A stretch of DNA of 64,000 nt, from NCBI RefSeq assembly GCF_900119145.1, contig NZ_FPIY01000003.1:224299-288298 (forward strand). Reading direction: 5' to 3'. Positions within the stretch are counted from its first letter, which is position 1; every line of letters begins with the position of its first letter. This document shows positions 56,777 through 64,000 of this stretch, in pieces. The notes beneath the pieces were generated by a model, which saw only the letters and a list, made by a program, of their open reading frames with translations, ran no database searches and had not been told where the DNA came from. Position numbers and translations under genes: made by a program. This DNA comes from Cellulophaga fucicola. GTDB lineage: Bacteria > Bacteroidota > Bacteroidia > Flavobacteriales > Flavobacteriaceae.

Positions 56777-57361
56777 ATGAAAATTACCAACACTAAGTTT
56801 ATTGACTTCAATCTAGCATCAGAAGATGCTAGAATTGAAAACTTTTATATAGATTTTATTCTATCTTCTTTAATAGCCGCGCCAATTGCTACTTATTTTT
56901 ATATAGAGACAGACTCTATACTTTACCTTATAGCTATATTTTACAGTTGTAGATGGTTATATTATATGATTTTTGAAATGATATGTGGACGTACACCTGG
57001 TAAATTTGAAACTAGAAGCATTGTAGTAGATGCTAAAAAACAAAGGCCCCATTTTTTAAGATTGGCCATACGCAATTGGATTCGTTTTTACAGTGTCTTA
57101 TCTGCAGTTAGCGATGATGAAATTGCATTACATGATAAGCTTTCTAAAACCTTTGTAATTCAAGATAAATCGTTAAAAAAAATTAACTTTAAAAAAATTG
57201 TATTTCTACTTTTCTTAGTAACCAAAGCTCTTTTTTGGGCAGCAATGTTAAATTTTAAAAATTCAACATCTATCTTATACATTAGTATGTTGGTAGTAAC
57301 CTTAATTGCTGTAGTTTATACCGTAAACTTATTAATTTCAAAGAAAAAAAACAACCAATAG
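56777..57361 (+). CDS. RDD-family membrane protein
   Basis: 194 residues, four hydrophobic segments. RDD hallmarks are ARIENFYIDFIL (Arg and Asp of the first helix), FEMICGRTPGKFETRSIVVD, and IALHDKLSKTFVI in the loop after helix three. The role of RDD proteins is mostly unknown; some are linked to ion transport or stress. It lies 12 bases after the preceding gene. Confidence 0.82.
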   Translation: MKITNTKFIDFNLASEDARIENFYIDFILSSLIAAPIATYFYIETDSILYLIAIFYSCRWLYYMIFEMICGRTPGKFETRSIVVDAKKQRPHFLRLAIRNWIRFYSVLSAVSDDEIALHDKLSKTFVIQDKSLKKINFKKIVFLLFLVTKALFWAAMLNFKNSTSILYISMLVVTLIAVVYTVNLLISKKKNNQ

Positions 57362-57378
57362 CCTTAACTAAAAAAACT

Positions 57379-57795
57379 ATGGATGAAAAAATAAAAATAT
57401 TAAAAATTATTCACCTTGCTATAACAGCAGGTTCTACCTTAGCTTATATTTTTATAGGCGATATTTCTGCGCTACAGAACTTTAAAGTGCCAGAGGTAAA
57501 CGCAGGTTCTATCATCTTTTTTGCATTACCTCTTATTGCGGTTTTTGCCAGTACGTTTATGTTTAAAAACATACTAAAACAAGCAAAAGACATTAAGACC
57601 TTAGAAGACAAATTTGGTGTGTACCAAACCGCATCTATAGTGCGTTTGGCAATTTTAGAAAGTGCAACTTTTATAATTCTATTTTTAAAACAAGACTTTA
57701 TGCTTTTTGGACTTTTAATTATACTTTATATGGTATTTTTAAGTCCTACTTTAGATAAAATGAAAAACGATTTTGAAAGCGTTCGTTTAAAATAA
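57379..57795 (+). CDS. Small four-helix membrane protein, unknown function
   Basis: 138 residues with four hydrophobic segments (LAITAGSTLAYIFIG; SIIFFALPLIAVFASTFM; AILESATFIILFL; LFGLLIILYMVFLS). The loop between helices two and three (LKQAKDIKTLEDKFGVYQTASIVRLA) is charged and ends at the membrane. No family recognised with confidence; probably part of the 56.2-58.9 kb gene cluster. Confidence 0.65.
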   Translation: MDEKIKILKIIHLAITAGSTLAYIFIGDISALQNFKVPEVNAGSIIFFALPLIAVFASTFMFKNILKQAKDIKTLEDKFGVYQTASIVRLAILESATFIILFLKQDFMLFGLLIILYMVFLSPTLDKMKNDFESVRLK

Positions 57796-57806
57796 TACAT
57801 AATACT

Positions 57807-58313
57807 ATGAAAAAAATACTATCTGTTTCCGTTCTCTTTTTATTGTTTTTTAGTGCCTGTAAAGAAACTACATCTTTAAAAATAGAACGAGACGGTGAGC
57901 CAGATGTGTTGAATGTTGCTAGTGAAAATGTTGCTATGAACCGAGCTATTGAAGAAGCCAACATAACCCTATCTAACTTTAAAACAGCTATACAAAGCAA
58001 TAATAAAAACTACTACGGCTTTACGCTAAAACAAAAATTTAAAGATGCCGATGATAACTAAGAACACATTTGGATACAAGATATAACCTATAACAATGCT
58101 AAATTTAAAGGTATTGTTGGCAATAAGCCTTTGTACGACATTAATGTAAAGTATGGTGATACTATTGAGATAGATGAATCTAACATTAGTGATTGGATGT
58201 ATTTTGATGATAAAATAGCCAAAGGCGCATACACTATTAAAGTACTACGCAACCAAATGTCTGCCGAAGAACAAAAACAGTTTGATATACAAAGCGGATT
58301 ATTATTTGACTAA
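57807..58313 (+). pseudogene. DUF2314 lipoprotein gene with an in-frame stop codon
   Basis: Reads as one frame of 168 codons interrupted by TAA at 58059-58061. The first part has lipobox FFSAC (Cys18) and KNYYGFTLKQKFKDADDN; after the stop the frame continues EHIWIQDITYNNAKFKGIVG ... VKYGDTIEIDESNISDWMYFDDKIAKGAYTIKVLRNQMS. The two halves together make an intact DUF2314-like domain, and the stop falls at the DxDDN-x-EHIW junction. A single base change in a sense codon (for example GAA, AAA or CAA) would explain it. Either a recent nonsense mutation, readthrough or a sequencing error. Confidence 0.82.
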
Positions 58314-58338
58314 CTAATTACCCAAGCAACCCTATACT

Positions 58339-58917
58339 ATGAAAATAAAACTTATGCTACTTGCCCTAATACTAACAGTTATTGGTTGCAAAACAGACGA
58401 ACCCGTAAAAATTGCAAACTTATCTAACCTATACGGCGTAGATGGTTTTGTAGACATACCACTAACCATTACAAATACGCAAGAAACAGACAATTACAAC
58501 ACCTACACCATTAGGGCAATTGTTGATACAGATACCATTGGTATGCTTGTAAAGCTTAAAAAAGGAATTAAAGCTGGTTTTGTAAATGGCGAACCTAAAA
58601 ATATGTTTATAGACCAAGGCGTTAGCTTTATTTCTATGGGTGAGCAAAGTAATATGCTACTAGAGTTTTTAGCTAAAAAATACGAGATTAATAGCAGCAA
58701 TAACAAACTTAAAGACACACAAGAATTTACTTGTGCAAACCTTAATACCCAAGACATAGATTACAATAAAGGTACTGGTAAATTTAAAATATTTTTAGAG
58801 GGTAAGGACGATTATGCTGAGCTGTTCGTAAATTTTGACTTTGCAAAAAACACCATCAATTTAAACGAAAAAGATAACGAGTACAGAGCGCCTCTGTTAC
58901 GTTTGCTTAAAAAATAA
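58339..58917 (+). CDS. Lipoprotein of unknown function
   Basis: 192 residues with lipobox VIGC (Cys17). Mainly beta-predicted, with NYNTYTIRAIVDTDTIGMLVKLKKG, VSFISMGEQSNMLLEFLAKKYE, and a C-terminal FFVNFDFAKNTINL-like strand ending in a basic LLRLLKK. It does not resemble a family I can name. Last of the cluster starting at 56.2 kb. Confidence 0.62.
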   Translation: MKIKLMLLALILTVIGCKTDEPVKIANLSNLYGVDGFVDIPLTITNTQETDNYNTYTIRAIVDTDTIGMLVKLKKGIKAGFVNGEPKNMFIDQGVSFISMGEQSNMLLEFLAKKYEINSSNNKLKDTQEFTCANLNTQDIDYNKGTGKFKIFLEGKDDYAELFVNFDFAKNTINLNEKDNEYRAPLLRLLKK

Positions 58918-59011
58918 CACCAGGTAACATCAGCCTAAAAAATAGTATCATAATTACCATTACTCGTGCTTTGCTATAGTTGCAACTTGTAATTTTTAGT
59001 ACCTTAGTTTT

Positions 59012-59791
59012 ATGAACAAAATAGACATTAGAACTGTAAACGTTGTGCAGTATGTACAACCCTTACGAGAAGGTGGTTCTTTACCTGCTATTGTTAAGGC
59101 AGATGACGACTTTCTTTATGTTTTAAAATTTAGAGGCGCCGGACAAGGTAAAAAAGCCTTAATATCAGAATTTATTGGAGGCGAGCTTGCACGTGCCATT
59201 GGTTTAAGAGTACCAGAATTGGTATTTGCTAACCTAGACGACTCTTTTAGCAAAACAGAACCAGACGAGGAAATACAAGATTTGCTTAAATTTAGTGTAG
59301 GTCTAAATCTTGGTTTGCATTACTTATCTAGTGCCATAACGTACGATCCGTTAGTAACTACCGTAGACGCACAAACAGCTTCTAAAGTGGTGTTGCTAGA
59401 CAGTATTATTAGCAATATAGACCGTACTGCAAAAAATACAAATTTACTTATTTGGAACAAGCAATTGTGGATTATAGACAATGGCGCTAGCTTTTATTTT
59501 CATCATAACTGGCCATTGTGGGAGAGTCACTTAACAAGAACTTTTCCGTTAATAAAAGACCACGTGTTATTGCAACAAGCAACAGCATTAGACCAAGCAA
59601 AAGAAGAAATTACAACCGCAATTACACCACAAATTATAGAAGATATTATTACCAACATACCAGAAGATTGGTTGGTAAACGACACCGATTCTTTAACTCC
59701 TGCGCAAATGAGAGCTGCATATACTGCGTATTTAAATGCAAAGCTTACAATGATAGACGCACTCGTAAAAGAAGCAAAAGATGCAAGATAA
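59012..59791 (+). CDS. HipA-like kinase domain protein
   Basis: 259 residues of the HipA-like protein-kinase fold. Visible motifs: glycine-rich loop region KFRGAGQGKKALISEF, catalytic loop DSIISNIDRTAKNTNLLIW (Asp and Asn positions), and the metal-binding IIDNGASFYF near residue 155. Short compared with true HipA (about 440), lacking the N-terminal couple_hipA domain and a partner HipB. It overlaps the DUF3037 gene by 11 bases, a pairing seen across bacteria. Regulatory kinase or toxin-like role is inference. Confidence 0.78.
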   Translation: MNKIDIRTVNVVQYVQPLREGGSLPAIVKADDDFLYVLKFRGAGQGKKALISEFIGGELARAIGLRVPELVFANLDDSFSKTEPDEEIQDLLKFSVGLNLGLHYLSSAITYDPLVTTVDAQTASKVVLLDSIISNIDRTAKNTNLLIWNKQLWIIDNGASFYFHHNWPLWESHLTRTFPLIKDHVLLQQATALDQAKEEITTAITPQIIEDIITNIPEDWLVNDTDSLTPAQMRAAYTAYLNAKLTMIDALVKEAKDAR

Positions 59792-60164
59792 AGTTACGTT
59801 TGAATATGCTGTTATTAGAATAGTACCCAAAGTAGAACGCGAAGAGTTTTTTAACATTGGGGTTATTTTATTTAGTAAACGAAAAAAGTTTTTAGGTGTA
59901 AAGTACCATATAGATCGCAACAAGTTAGAGGCCTTTTGTAAAGAGCTAGATTATAACTTGCTTGTAGATTACCTAAAAGCGTGGGAACTTGTTTGCAAAG
60001 GTGAACCCGCTGGTGGCGCAATTGGTAAGTTAGAGTTGTCTGATAGGTTTAGATGGTTAGCAGCCTCTAGAAGTACCGTTATACAAAGCTCTAAGACCCA
60101 TCCTGGTCTGTGTAACAATCCAGAAGCAACCTTAGAAAAATTATTTACCAATTACGTTTTATAA
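59781..60164 (+). CDS. DUF3037 family protein paired with the HipA-like kinase
   Basis: 127 residues. Starts MQDKVTFEYAVIRIVPKVEREEFFNIGVILF, the DUF3037 signature, followed by CKEL and RFRWLAASRSTVIQSSKTHPGLC. The ATG lies inside the end of the kinase gene, so the two are translationally coupled and likely act together. The function of the family is not known; it may modulate or be a substrate of the kinase. Confidence 0.85.
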   Translation: MQDKVTFEYAVIRIVPKVEREEFFNIGVILFSKRKKFLGVKYHIDRNKLEAFCKELDYNLLVDYLKAWELVCKGEPAGGAIGKLELSDRFRWLAASRSTVIQSSKTHPGLCNNPEATLEKLFTNYVL

Positions 60165-60191
60165 TACCATTAAATAACAAAACCATAAATT

Positions 60192-60773
60192 ATGAATTAC
60201 ACAAAACACAGCCTTAAATGTACTTTAACGCTAATAGTAACAGCGTTATTATTATATTCTTGCGGGGCAAAAGACAGCTACCAAACTGTAACTGTAGAAA
60301 ATAAATACGAGCTTACTTTGCCTTCTTTTTTATCTAAAACAAGTGACTTAAATGATGATGCGTCTTTACAATACCAAAATGCCATAAGAGAGTTTTATGC
60401 AATAGTTATTTACGAGCCAGTAATAGACCTAGAAGAAGCCTTAGAAGAAGGAGGCCTAGCAGACAATTATAAAAACGACATTAGTGGGTATTCTAAATTA
60501 ATGATAGATAACTTTAAGGAGTCTCTAATAAACCCTGTAGTCTCTAAAGCAACAGATACTATAATAAACAATATGCCTGCTAAAATAGTCTCACTTAAAG
60601 CTCAAATAGATGATTTAGACATCTTCTATGCTATAGGCTTATACCAAGGTGAAGAAGACTACTACCAATTGCTAACCTGGACACTAGCTAACAAAGAAAA
60701 TAGGAATAAAGAAGAAATGAATAAAATTCTTTACTCCTTAAAAGAAGTTGAAACAACAGAAGTAGCAGAATAA
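60192..60773 (+). CDS. Lipoprotein of unknown function
   Basis: 193 residues with lipobox LYSC (Cys25). The mature part is a mixed alpha/beta domain (NKYELTLPSFLSKTSDLNDD, REFYAIVIYEPV, KAQIDDLDIFYAIGLYQGEEDYYQL), resembling PsbP/MOG1-type fold patterns seen in small bacterial lipoproteins. Followed by a strong terminator. Not tied to a known family with certainty. Confidence 0.65.
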   Translation: MNYTKHSLKCTLTLIVTALLLYSCGAKDSYQTVTVENKYELTLPSFLSKTSDLNDDASLQYQNAIREFYAIVIYEPVIDLEEALEEGGLADNYKNDISGYSKLMIDNFKESLINPVVSKATDTIINNMPAKIVSLKAQIDDLDIFYAIGLYQGEEDYYQLLTWTLANKENRNKEEMNKILYSLKEVETTEVAE

Positions 60774-60803
60774 TTTTTGTGCCACTTTACAACTTAAATT
60801 AAG

Positions 60804-60845
60804 CCTTTACTATTTAGATAAACCTCTAAATAGTAAAGGTTTTTC
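60804..60845 (+). terminator. Strong terminator after the 60.2 kb lipoprotein gene
   Basis: CCTTTACTATTTAGA and TCTAAATAGTAAAGG form a perfect 15-base stem with a 6-base loop, followed by TTTTTC. Confidence 0.92.
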
Positions 60846-61289
60846 TAGTTCCAAAAGCAATAGCTTCTTTAGTTCTTACTAATTATAATAAACCAAGCCA
60901 GAAAAGAGGTTATTTTTCTGGTTTCTATTTAAAAATGTCCTTTAACTTTTATGTGGTATAGACAAAGTATGGACATACAATAAAAATAAATTGTGTTGTA
61001 TAAAAAATTATACGACACCATTCTTTGTTTAAAAATCACACCACTTTACAGCAATACCAAGTAACAAGCCTATTCTTCGTGGTAAAAAAATTGTATTAAA
61101 AAAATAATTTTAATCATCTAATAATCAGCCTGTCTATAAATTGTCCATTGACTTTTATTGCAAAAATAGAGTACTATCGTGGTTGTATTTAATATGGCAT
61201 TTTACAATTGCCACAGCTATTTTATTGCAATTAGCTGCTAAATAACCATAGACTCAAAATGAGTAGTACTTAATATTAAAATTAAAAAG
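60846..61289. other. 444-base noncoding stretch with a hairpin
   Basis: No protein-coding frame was recognised between the terminator and the Bor-like gene. It contains GTGTTGTATAA AAAA TTATACGACAC (60993-61018), an 11-base stem with one G-U pair, a weaker hairpin CCAGAAAA/TTTTTCTGG near 60899-60922, and an inverted AATTGC/GCAATT pair near 61214-61242. The long leader of the Bor-like gene, or a small RNA, could lie here. Confidence 0.4.
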
Positions 61290-61586
61290 ATGATTAAAAA
61301 CTCAACAAAAATGATGGTTGCACTATGTGCATCTGCAATGTTATTAACCTCTTGTTACTCGTACACCAGTGTTGTAGGTACAGGAGCTCAAGGAAACAGT
61401 GAAACTAAGGAATGGAACCATTACCTAATTTATGGTTTAGCTCCTGTTGGTAGTTCTGACTCTAGAGCTATGGCTGGTGGCGCAGAGAACTATACGGTAA
61501 CTACATCGCATTCTTTTATTACCGGTTTAGTTACGGGTCTTACTCTTGGTATATACGCACCAACAATTACAAAAGTTATTAAATAA
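61290..61586 (+). CDS. Bor/Iss-like outer-membrane lipoprotein
   Basis: 98 residues. Lipobox LLTSC (Cys22), then SYTSVVGTGAQGNSETKEWNHYLIYGLAPVG, the pattern of the Bor family (phage lambda Bor, E. coli Iss), and a C-terminal GLTLGIYAPTITKV. In Bacteroidetes such genes are common on the chromosome and do not imply a prophage; serum-resistance function is not transferable here. Confidence 0.78.
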   Translation: MIKNSTKMMVALCASAMLLTSCYSYTSVVGTGAQGNSETKEWNHYLIYGLAPVGSSDSRAMAGGAENYTVTTSHSFITGLVTGLTLGIYAPTITKVIK

Positions 61587-61596
61587 TACCAAACCA

Positions 61597-61640
61597 AAAA
61601 GAGAAAGACTAGGGTTAACCTCCTTAGCTTTCTCTTTTAC
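61597..61640 (+). terminator. Terminator after the Bor-like gene
   Basis: AAAAGAGAAAG pairs with CTTTCTCTTTT and the stem continues inward with further pairs (CTAGGG/CCTTAG); T-rich on the right. Confidence 0.75.
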
Positions 61641-61653
61641 ATTTTATATACTT

Positions 61654-61833
61654 ATGAAAAAAATAATATGTTACACCTCGCTATTATTTGCTCTTATATT
61701 ATTTATAAATATTACGCAGCTATTAATTTCAGACCTTAGTAGACTAACCCATTATGGTATTGGTTATTTATTAGGTAAAGTAATTTTATTATTAGTTTTT
61801 TTAGCCATAGCATTCACCACTAAAAAGCATTAA
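61654..61833 (+). CDS. Small membrane protein, 59 residues
   Basis: Starts at ATG 61654 (MKKIICYTSLLFALILFIN). Two hydrophobic segments with a short polar loop (SDLSRLTHYG) and a Lys/His end. A longer in-frame reading back to 61546 runs through the end of the Bor-like gene and the terminator, so it is rejected. Function unknown. Convergent with the next gene, with only 3 bases between stops. Confidence 0.5.
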   Translation: MKKIICYTSLLFALILFINITQLLISDLSRLTHYGIGYLLGKVILLLVFLAIAFTTKKH

Positions 61834-61836
61834 TTT

Positions 61837-62466
61837 TTATCCTAAAAACTGTCCTAATTTTTGTGGTTTTTGCAACAACCAACCCGTTAAACTATACCTG
61901 TTTTTGTAAGATTTTAGTACAGCGTGTGGTACAACATCACTCTTAAACAATACGCACCTACCTGCTAAGGGTTCTACTAAAAACGACTTGTTATCTGGTG
62001 TATAAATTTCTAGCTCACCACCATCACCCTTTTGCCAATTATCATTTAAATAAATAATAAAAGAAATGGTTCTGTTGTTTCTATTTTTAAATTGATCTAA
62101 ATGCTTTTTGTAATATCCTCCTGGAGGGTAATTCGCAAAATGAAACTCGTACCCAGCCAAACTTAAAAAACAATACCTATTAAAAACATACATAGCTTGG
62201 TCTAGTACATCCCAAAAAGGAGCTATTTCTGTATCTCGTTCTTTATTTAACCAAAAAGTATGGTCTCCACGAATTTCTGTCTGTATCATATTTTTATCTA
62301 ACGCACCAATACCCGCCTGTGCAAAGTAATCTAGTTTAGATAAAAAGAAGGTTTTAACATCTAGATACGTGTCTGTATCTAAAAAATCGTCAATAATTAC
62401 GTAGTCGTTACAAGAAAGCTCATCTACCCAGGAGAGCCATTTCTCTGTGTTTTTTTCTGTATTCAA
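61837..62466 (-). CDS. 2-oxoglutarate/Fe(II)-dependent oxygenase (P4H/SM-20-like)
   Basis: 209 residues with the facial triad HxD...H: GGYYKKHLDQF near residue 122, then the distal histidine in VVPHAVLKS near 180, and the 2-oxoglutarate-binding arginine in RYSLTGWLL near 190. The double-stranded beta-helix pattern matches prolyl-hydroxylase-like enzymes. The substrate, possibly a protein proline, is unknown. Confidence 0.85.
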   Translation of the reverse strand: MNTEKNTEKWLSWVDELSCNDYVIIDDFLDTDTYLDVKTFFLSKLDYFAQAGIGALDKNMIQTEIRGDHTFWLNKERDTEIAPFWDVLDQAMYVFNRYCFLSLAGYEFHFANYPPGGYYKKHLDQFKNRNNRTISFIIYLNDNWQKGDGGELEIYTPDNKSFLVEPLAGRCVLFKSDVVPHAVLKSYKNRYSLTGWLLQKPQKLGQFLG

Positions 62467-62601
62467 TTTCTATTTAAGAAGCTGGTAAATATACCTATAA
62501 AAGAATAGTACCAATCAAAAAACAAAACCTAATAGAATAATCTTTTATCTACAATAAATAAGCCTCTTTTAAATAATTACTATCTTTAAAAAAAAGCTAC
62601 T

Positions 62602-62976
62602 ATGAGTCAAGAACTTAAAGAAAAAGCAATTGCATTTTACAAAACAGCTTACTTAGGTAATCCTAAAAAAGCTGTAGAATTATACGTAGGCGAAGAATAT
62701 ATACAACACAACCCAGATGTAGAAAACGGCACAGAGGGTTTTATAGCTTATTTTGAGCGTATGCAAACTGAATACCCAGATAAAACTATAGAGTTTGTTA
62801 GAGCCATTACAGAAGGTAATCTGGTTGCTTTACATACGCACCAAATTTGGCCTGGGAATGACCAATACATTACAATGGATTTTTTTAGGTTTAATACCGC
62901 CGGTAAAATAGTAGAACATTGGGATGCTATACAGCAAATACCTAAGACATCTAAAAACCCAAATGCAATGTATTAA
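62602..62976 (+). CDS. NTF2-like/SnoaL-like protein
   Basis: 124 residues of the NTF2-like fold: N-terminal helices (LKEKAIAFYKTAYLGNPKKAVEL), YIQHNPDVENGTEGFIAYFERM, and strands VALHTHQIWP, MDFFRFNTAGKIVEHWDAIQ. Similar to nuclear-transport-factor-2-like proteins with unknown ligand, sometimes isomerase-like. Stand-alone gene. Confidence 0.85.
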   Translation: MSQELKEKAIAFYKTAYLGNPKKAVELYVGEEYIQHNPDVENGTEGFIAYFERMQTEYPDKTIEFVRAITEGNLVALHTHQIWPGNDQYITMDFFRFNTAGKIVEHWDAIQQIPKTSKNPNAMY

Positions 62977-63108
62977 CCTGCCGCATTTAGTTCTTTACAA
63001 CTAAAAAAGTGACCAAAAGATACTTTTACTTAAATAGCGTCGTTCTAAATTTTAACCAGTTTTAAGTATACACTTAAAACAAATAACCTTAACCAAATTT
63101 ATAACCTT

Positions 63109-63777
63109 ATGGACGGACTAAGAGTACTCTTGCTAGTAGCTGGTGTTATTATTTTACTTATCAACTTTTTTATAAACTCTGGTAATATTATTAAAATAGT
63201 TACCTACTGTTTTCAAACAAACTCTATTGCCAATTACTGGGATTTAATTTTTAAAAGTTGCTTTAGCGGACGCGCAATTATTTCATCAATAATAGGCCTT
63301 GTTTTAGCTATTATCATTTTTATAATTATTACACCAATTGTTTTAATTAGAGGTGCTTTGGGCACTAAAAAAACAGCTGCTTTATTAGACGAAGGTTTAA
63401 TTTTTCAGTACCAAGATTTAAACTTAGAAAACGACAAACTTGTATTTAAAACCAACATTAATAATGAGCTAGGTATTCAAGTTCCAAATGTTAACGCATC
63501 TGGTAAACTTAGAGTAGATGCCATAATCGCTATTAGTGAAATAACAAAAGAGTGCGAAGCTAAAGGCTTAAAATGCGAATATAAGGTAATGCATAAATTA
63601 CCTCTAGAAAGTAAAACGGAAGCACTTATACCACTATTTTTAACGGTAGACAACCAAGAAATCCCTACATACTTTATGTACACACCAACACACGTACAAC
63701 AGTATAACAAAATAAGAAACAAGCTATATGCAGCTGGTTATAAAAAGACAATTTATTTTTCTACCATTCAATTTTAA
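63109..63777 (+). CDS. Membrane protein of unknown function with C-terminal soluble domain
   Basis: 222 residues. Two hydrophobic segments (LLLVAGVIILLINFFI; ISSIIGLVLAIIIFIIITPIVLI) and a C-terminal domain of about 130 residues that is mixed alpha/beta. No family recognised. The next gene starts 10 bases downstream, suggesting an operon continuing past the window. Confidence 0.6.
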   Translation: MDGLRVLLLVAGVIILLINFFINSGNIIKIVTYCFQTNSIANYWDLIFKSCFSGRAIISSIIGLVLAIIIFIIITPIVLIRGALGTKKTAALLDEGLIFQYQDLNLENDKLVFKTNINNELGIQVPNVNASGKLRVDAIIAISEITKECEAKGLKCEYKVMHKLPLESKTEALIPLFLTVDNQEIPTYFMYTPTHVQQYNKIRNKLYAAGYKKTIYFSTIQF

Positions 63778-63787
63778 AAAATTAAAA

Positions 63788-64000
63788 ATGACAAAAAAAA
63801 TACTCGTATGCATTGTCTTTGGTCTTTGCGCTAAGTTTGCTGCCGCACAAGAAATAAATTTATTTATAAAAGATGTAAAAGAAGAAAGACGTTTAGATAC
63901 AGATGATAGTTATGTAGAACTAACAGCTTTAGTACAAGGTATTAAGATTGATGATCTAAACCAGATAAAAATAAAATCTATTACAAATGCTTCTGCAGAT
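63788..64000 (+). CDS. Secreted protein, partial (runs off the window end)
   Basis: Reads MTKKILVCIVFGLCAKFAAAQ then EINLFIKDVKEERRLDTDD, an open frame to the end. Clear signal peptide with cleavage after AAAQ. The ATG lies 10 bases after the preceding stop, so it is probably in the same operon. Only 71 residues are visible, too few to name a family. Confidence 0.75.
   Translation, partial: MTKKILVCIVFGLCAKFAAAQEINLFIKDVKEERRLDTDDSYVELTALVQGIKIDDLNQIKIKSITNASAD

Noticed and set aside
61290-61586. Bor-like gene as a sign of a prophage
   Set aside because: No integrase, capsid, tail or lysis genes lie nearby; Bor-like lipoproteins are common chromosomal genes in Bacteroidetes.
61546-61653. 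Extended frame upstream of the 59-residue membrane protein
   Set aside because: It overlaps the end of the Bor-like gene and crosses a terminator hairpin; the ATG at 61654 fits a normal membrane-protein start.

Overview
The window is AT-rich, tightly packed bacterial chromosome. It carries TonB-linked SusC/SusD pairs, many lipoproteins with short lipoboxes, the acc/fabH/rpmF gene order, and promoter cores of the Bacteroidetes type (TAnnTTTG, in the best case with TTG 19 bases upstream). These point to a member of the Flavobacteriia, most likely a carbohydrate-degrading and probably marine Flavobacteriaceae species; genus cannot be decided from the sequence. No insertion sequence, prophage, integrase, CRISPR array or rRNA was seen. 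One tRNA is present (CAU anticodon).

Layout. 1-5.7 kb: housekeeping fatty-acid and cofactor genes (accC, accB, fabH, rpmF, a YceD/DUF177 gene, pdxA on the minus strand; ribE on plus). 5.7-9.5 kb: a membrane acyltransferase of the NagX type with a sodium:solute symporter, and a TauE/SafE permease. 9.5-24.3 kb: a polysaccharide utilisation locus (PUL) consisting of a membrane-spanning propeller/Y_Y_Y/LuxR-type regulator, SusC, SusD, a LamG-type surface lipoprotein, two tandem GH144-type (PF10091) lipoproteins, a GH3 beta-glucosidase and an esterase. GH144 plus GH3 suggests beta-1,2-glucan as substrate. 24.4-33.4 kb (minus strand): a second SusC/SusD pair with a purple-acid-phosphatase-like enzyme, a DAACS-type cation symporter and a second metallophosphoesterase, suggesting uptake or processing of a phosphorylated compound.

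33.4-39 kb: a signalling block made of a membrane-anchored protein with an HTH-like N-terminus, a 58-residue lipopeptide with an acidic/proline-rich tail, a TPR sensor histidine kinase and an unusual LuxR-type response regulator, then a secreted nuclease and a DUF1508 gene. The two divergent intergenic regions flanking this block share an almost identical 19-base near-palindrome, and each is followed by a long hairpin with a 24-base loop. This is the best candidate for an undescribed system in the window. 39-44.4 kb: accessory genes, including a DUF2200 gene broken by an 11-base tandem duplication, a GH114-type lipoprotein, MscS, VIT1/CCC1, a cupin and a serine hydrolase. 44.4-47 kb: rtcB RNA ligase divergent from a WYL-domain regulator, with strong hairpins between them.

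47-56 kb: tRNA, methylmalonyl-CoA epimerase, rbfA, an FtsX-like permease, dusB, an OmpA-like lipoprotein, lepA, an unknown lipoprotein and gpsA. 56-64 kb: small membrane proteins and lipoproteins of mostly unknown role, including a DUF2314 gene with an in-frame stop, a HipA-like kinase/DUF3037 pair, a Bor-like lipoprotein, a 2OG-Fe(II) oxygenase and an NTF2-like protein; the last gene runs off the window end. All functional calls rest on reading motifs and protein organisation by eye; no database search was possible.
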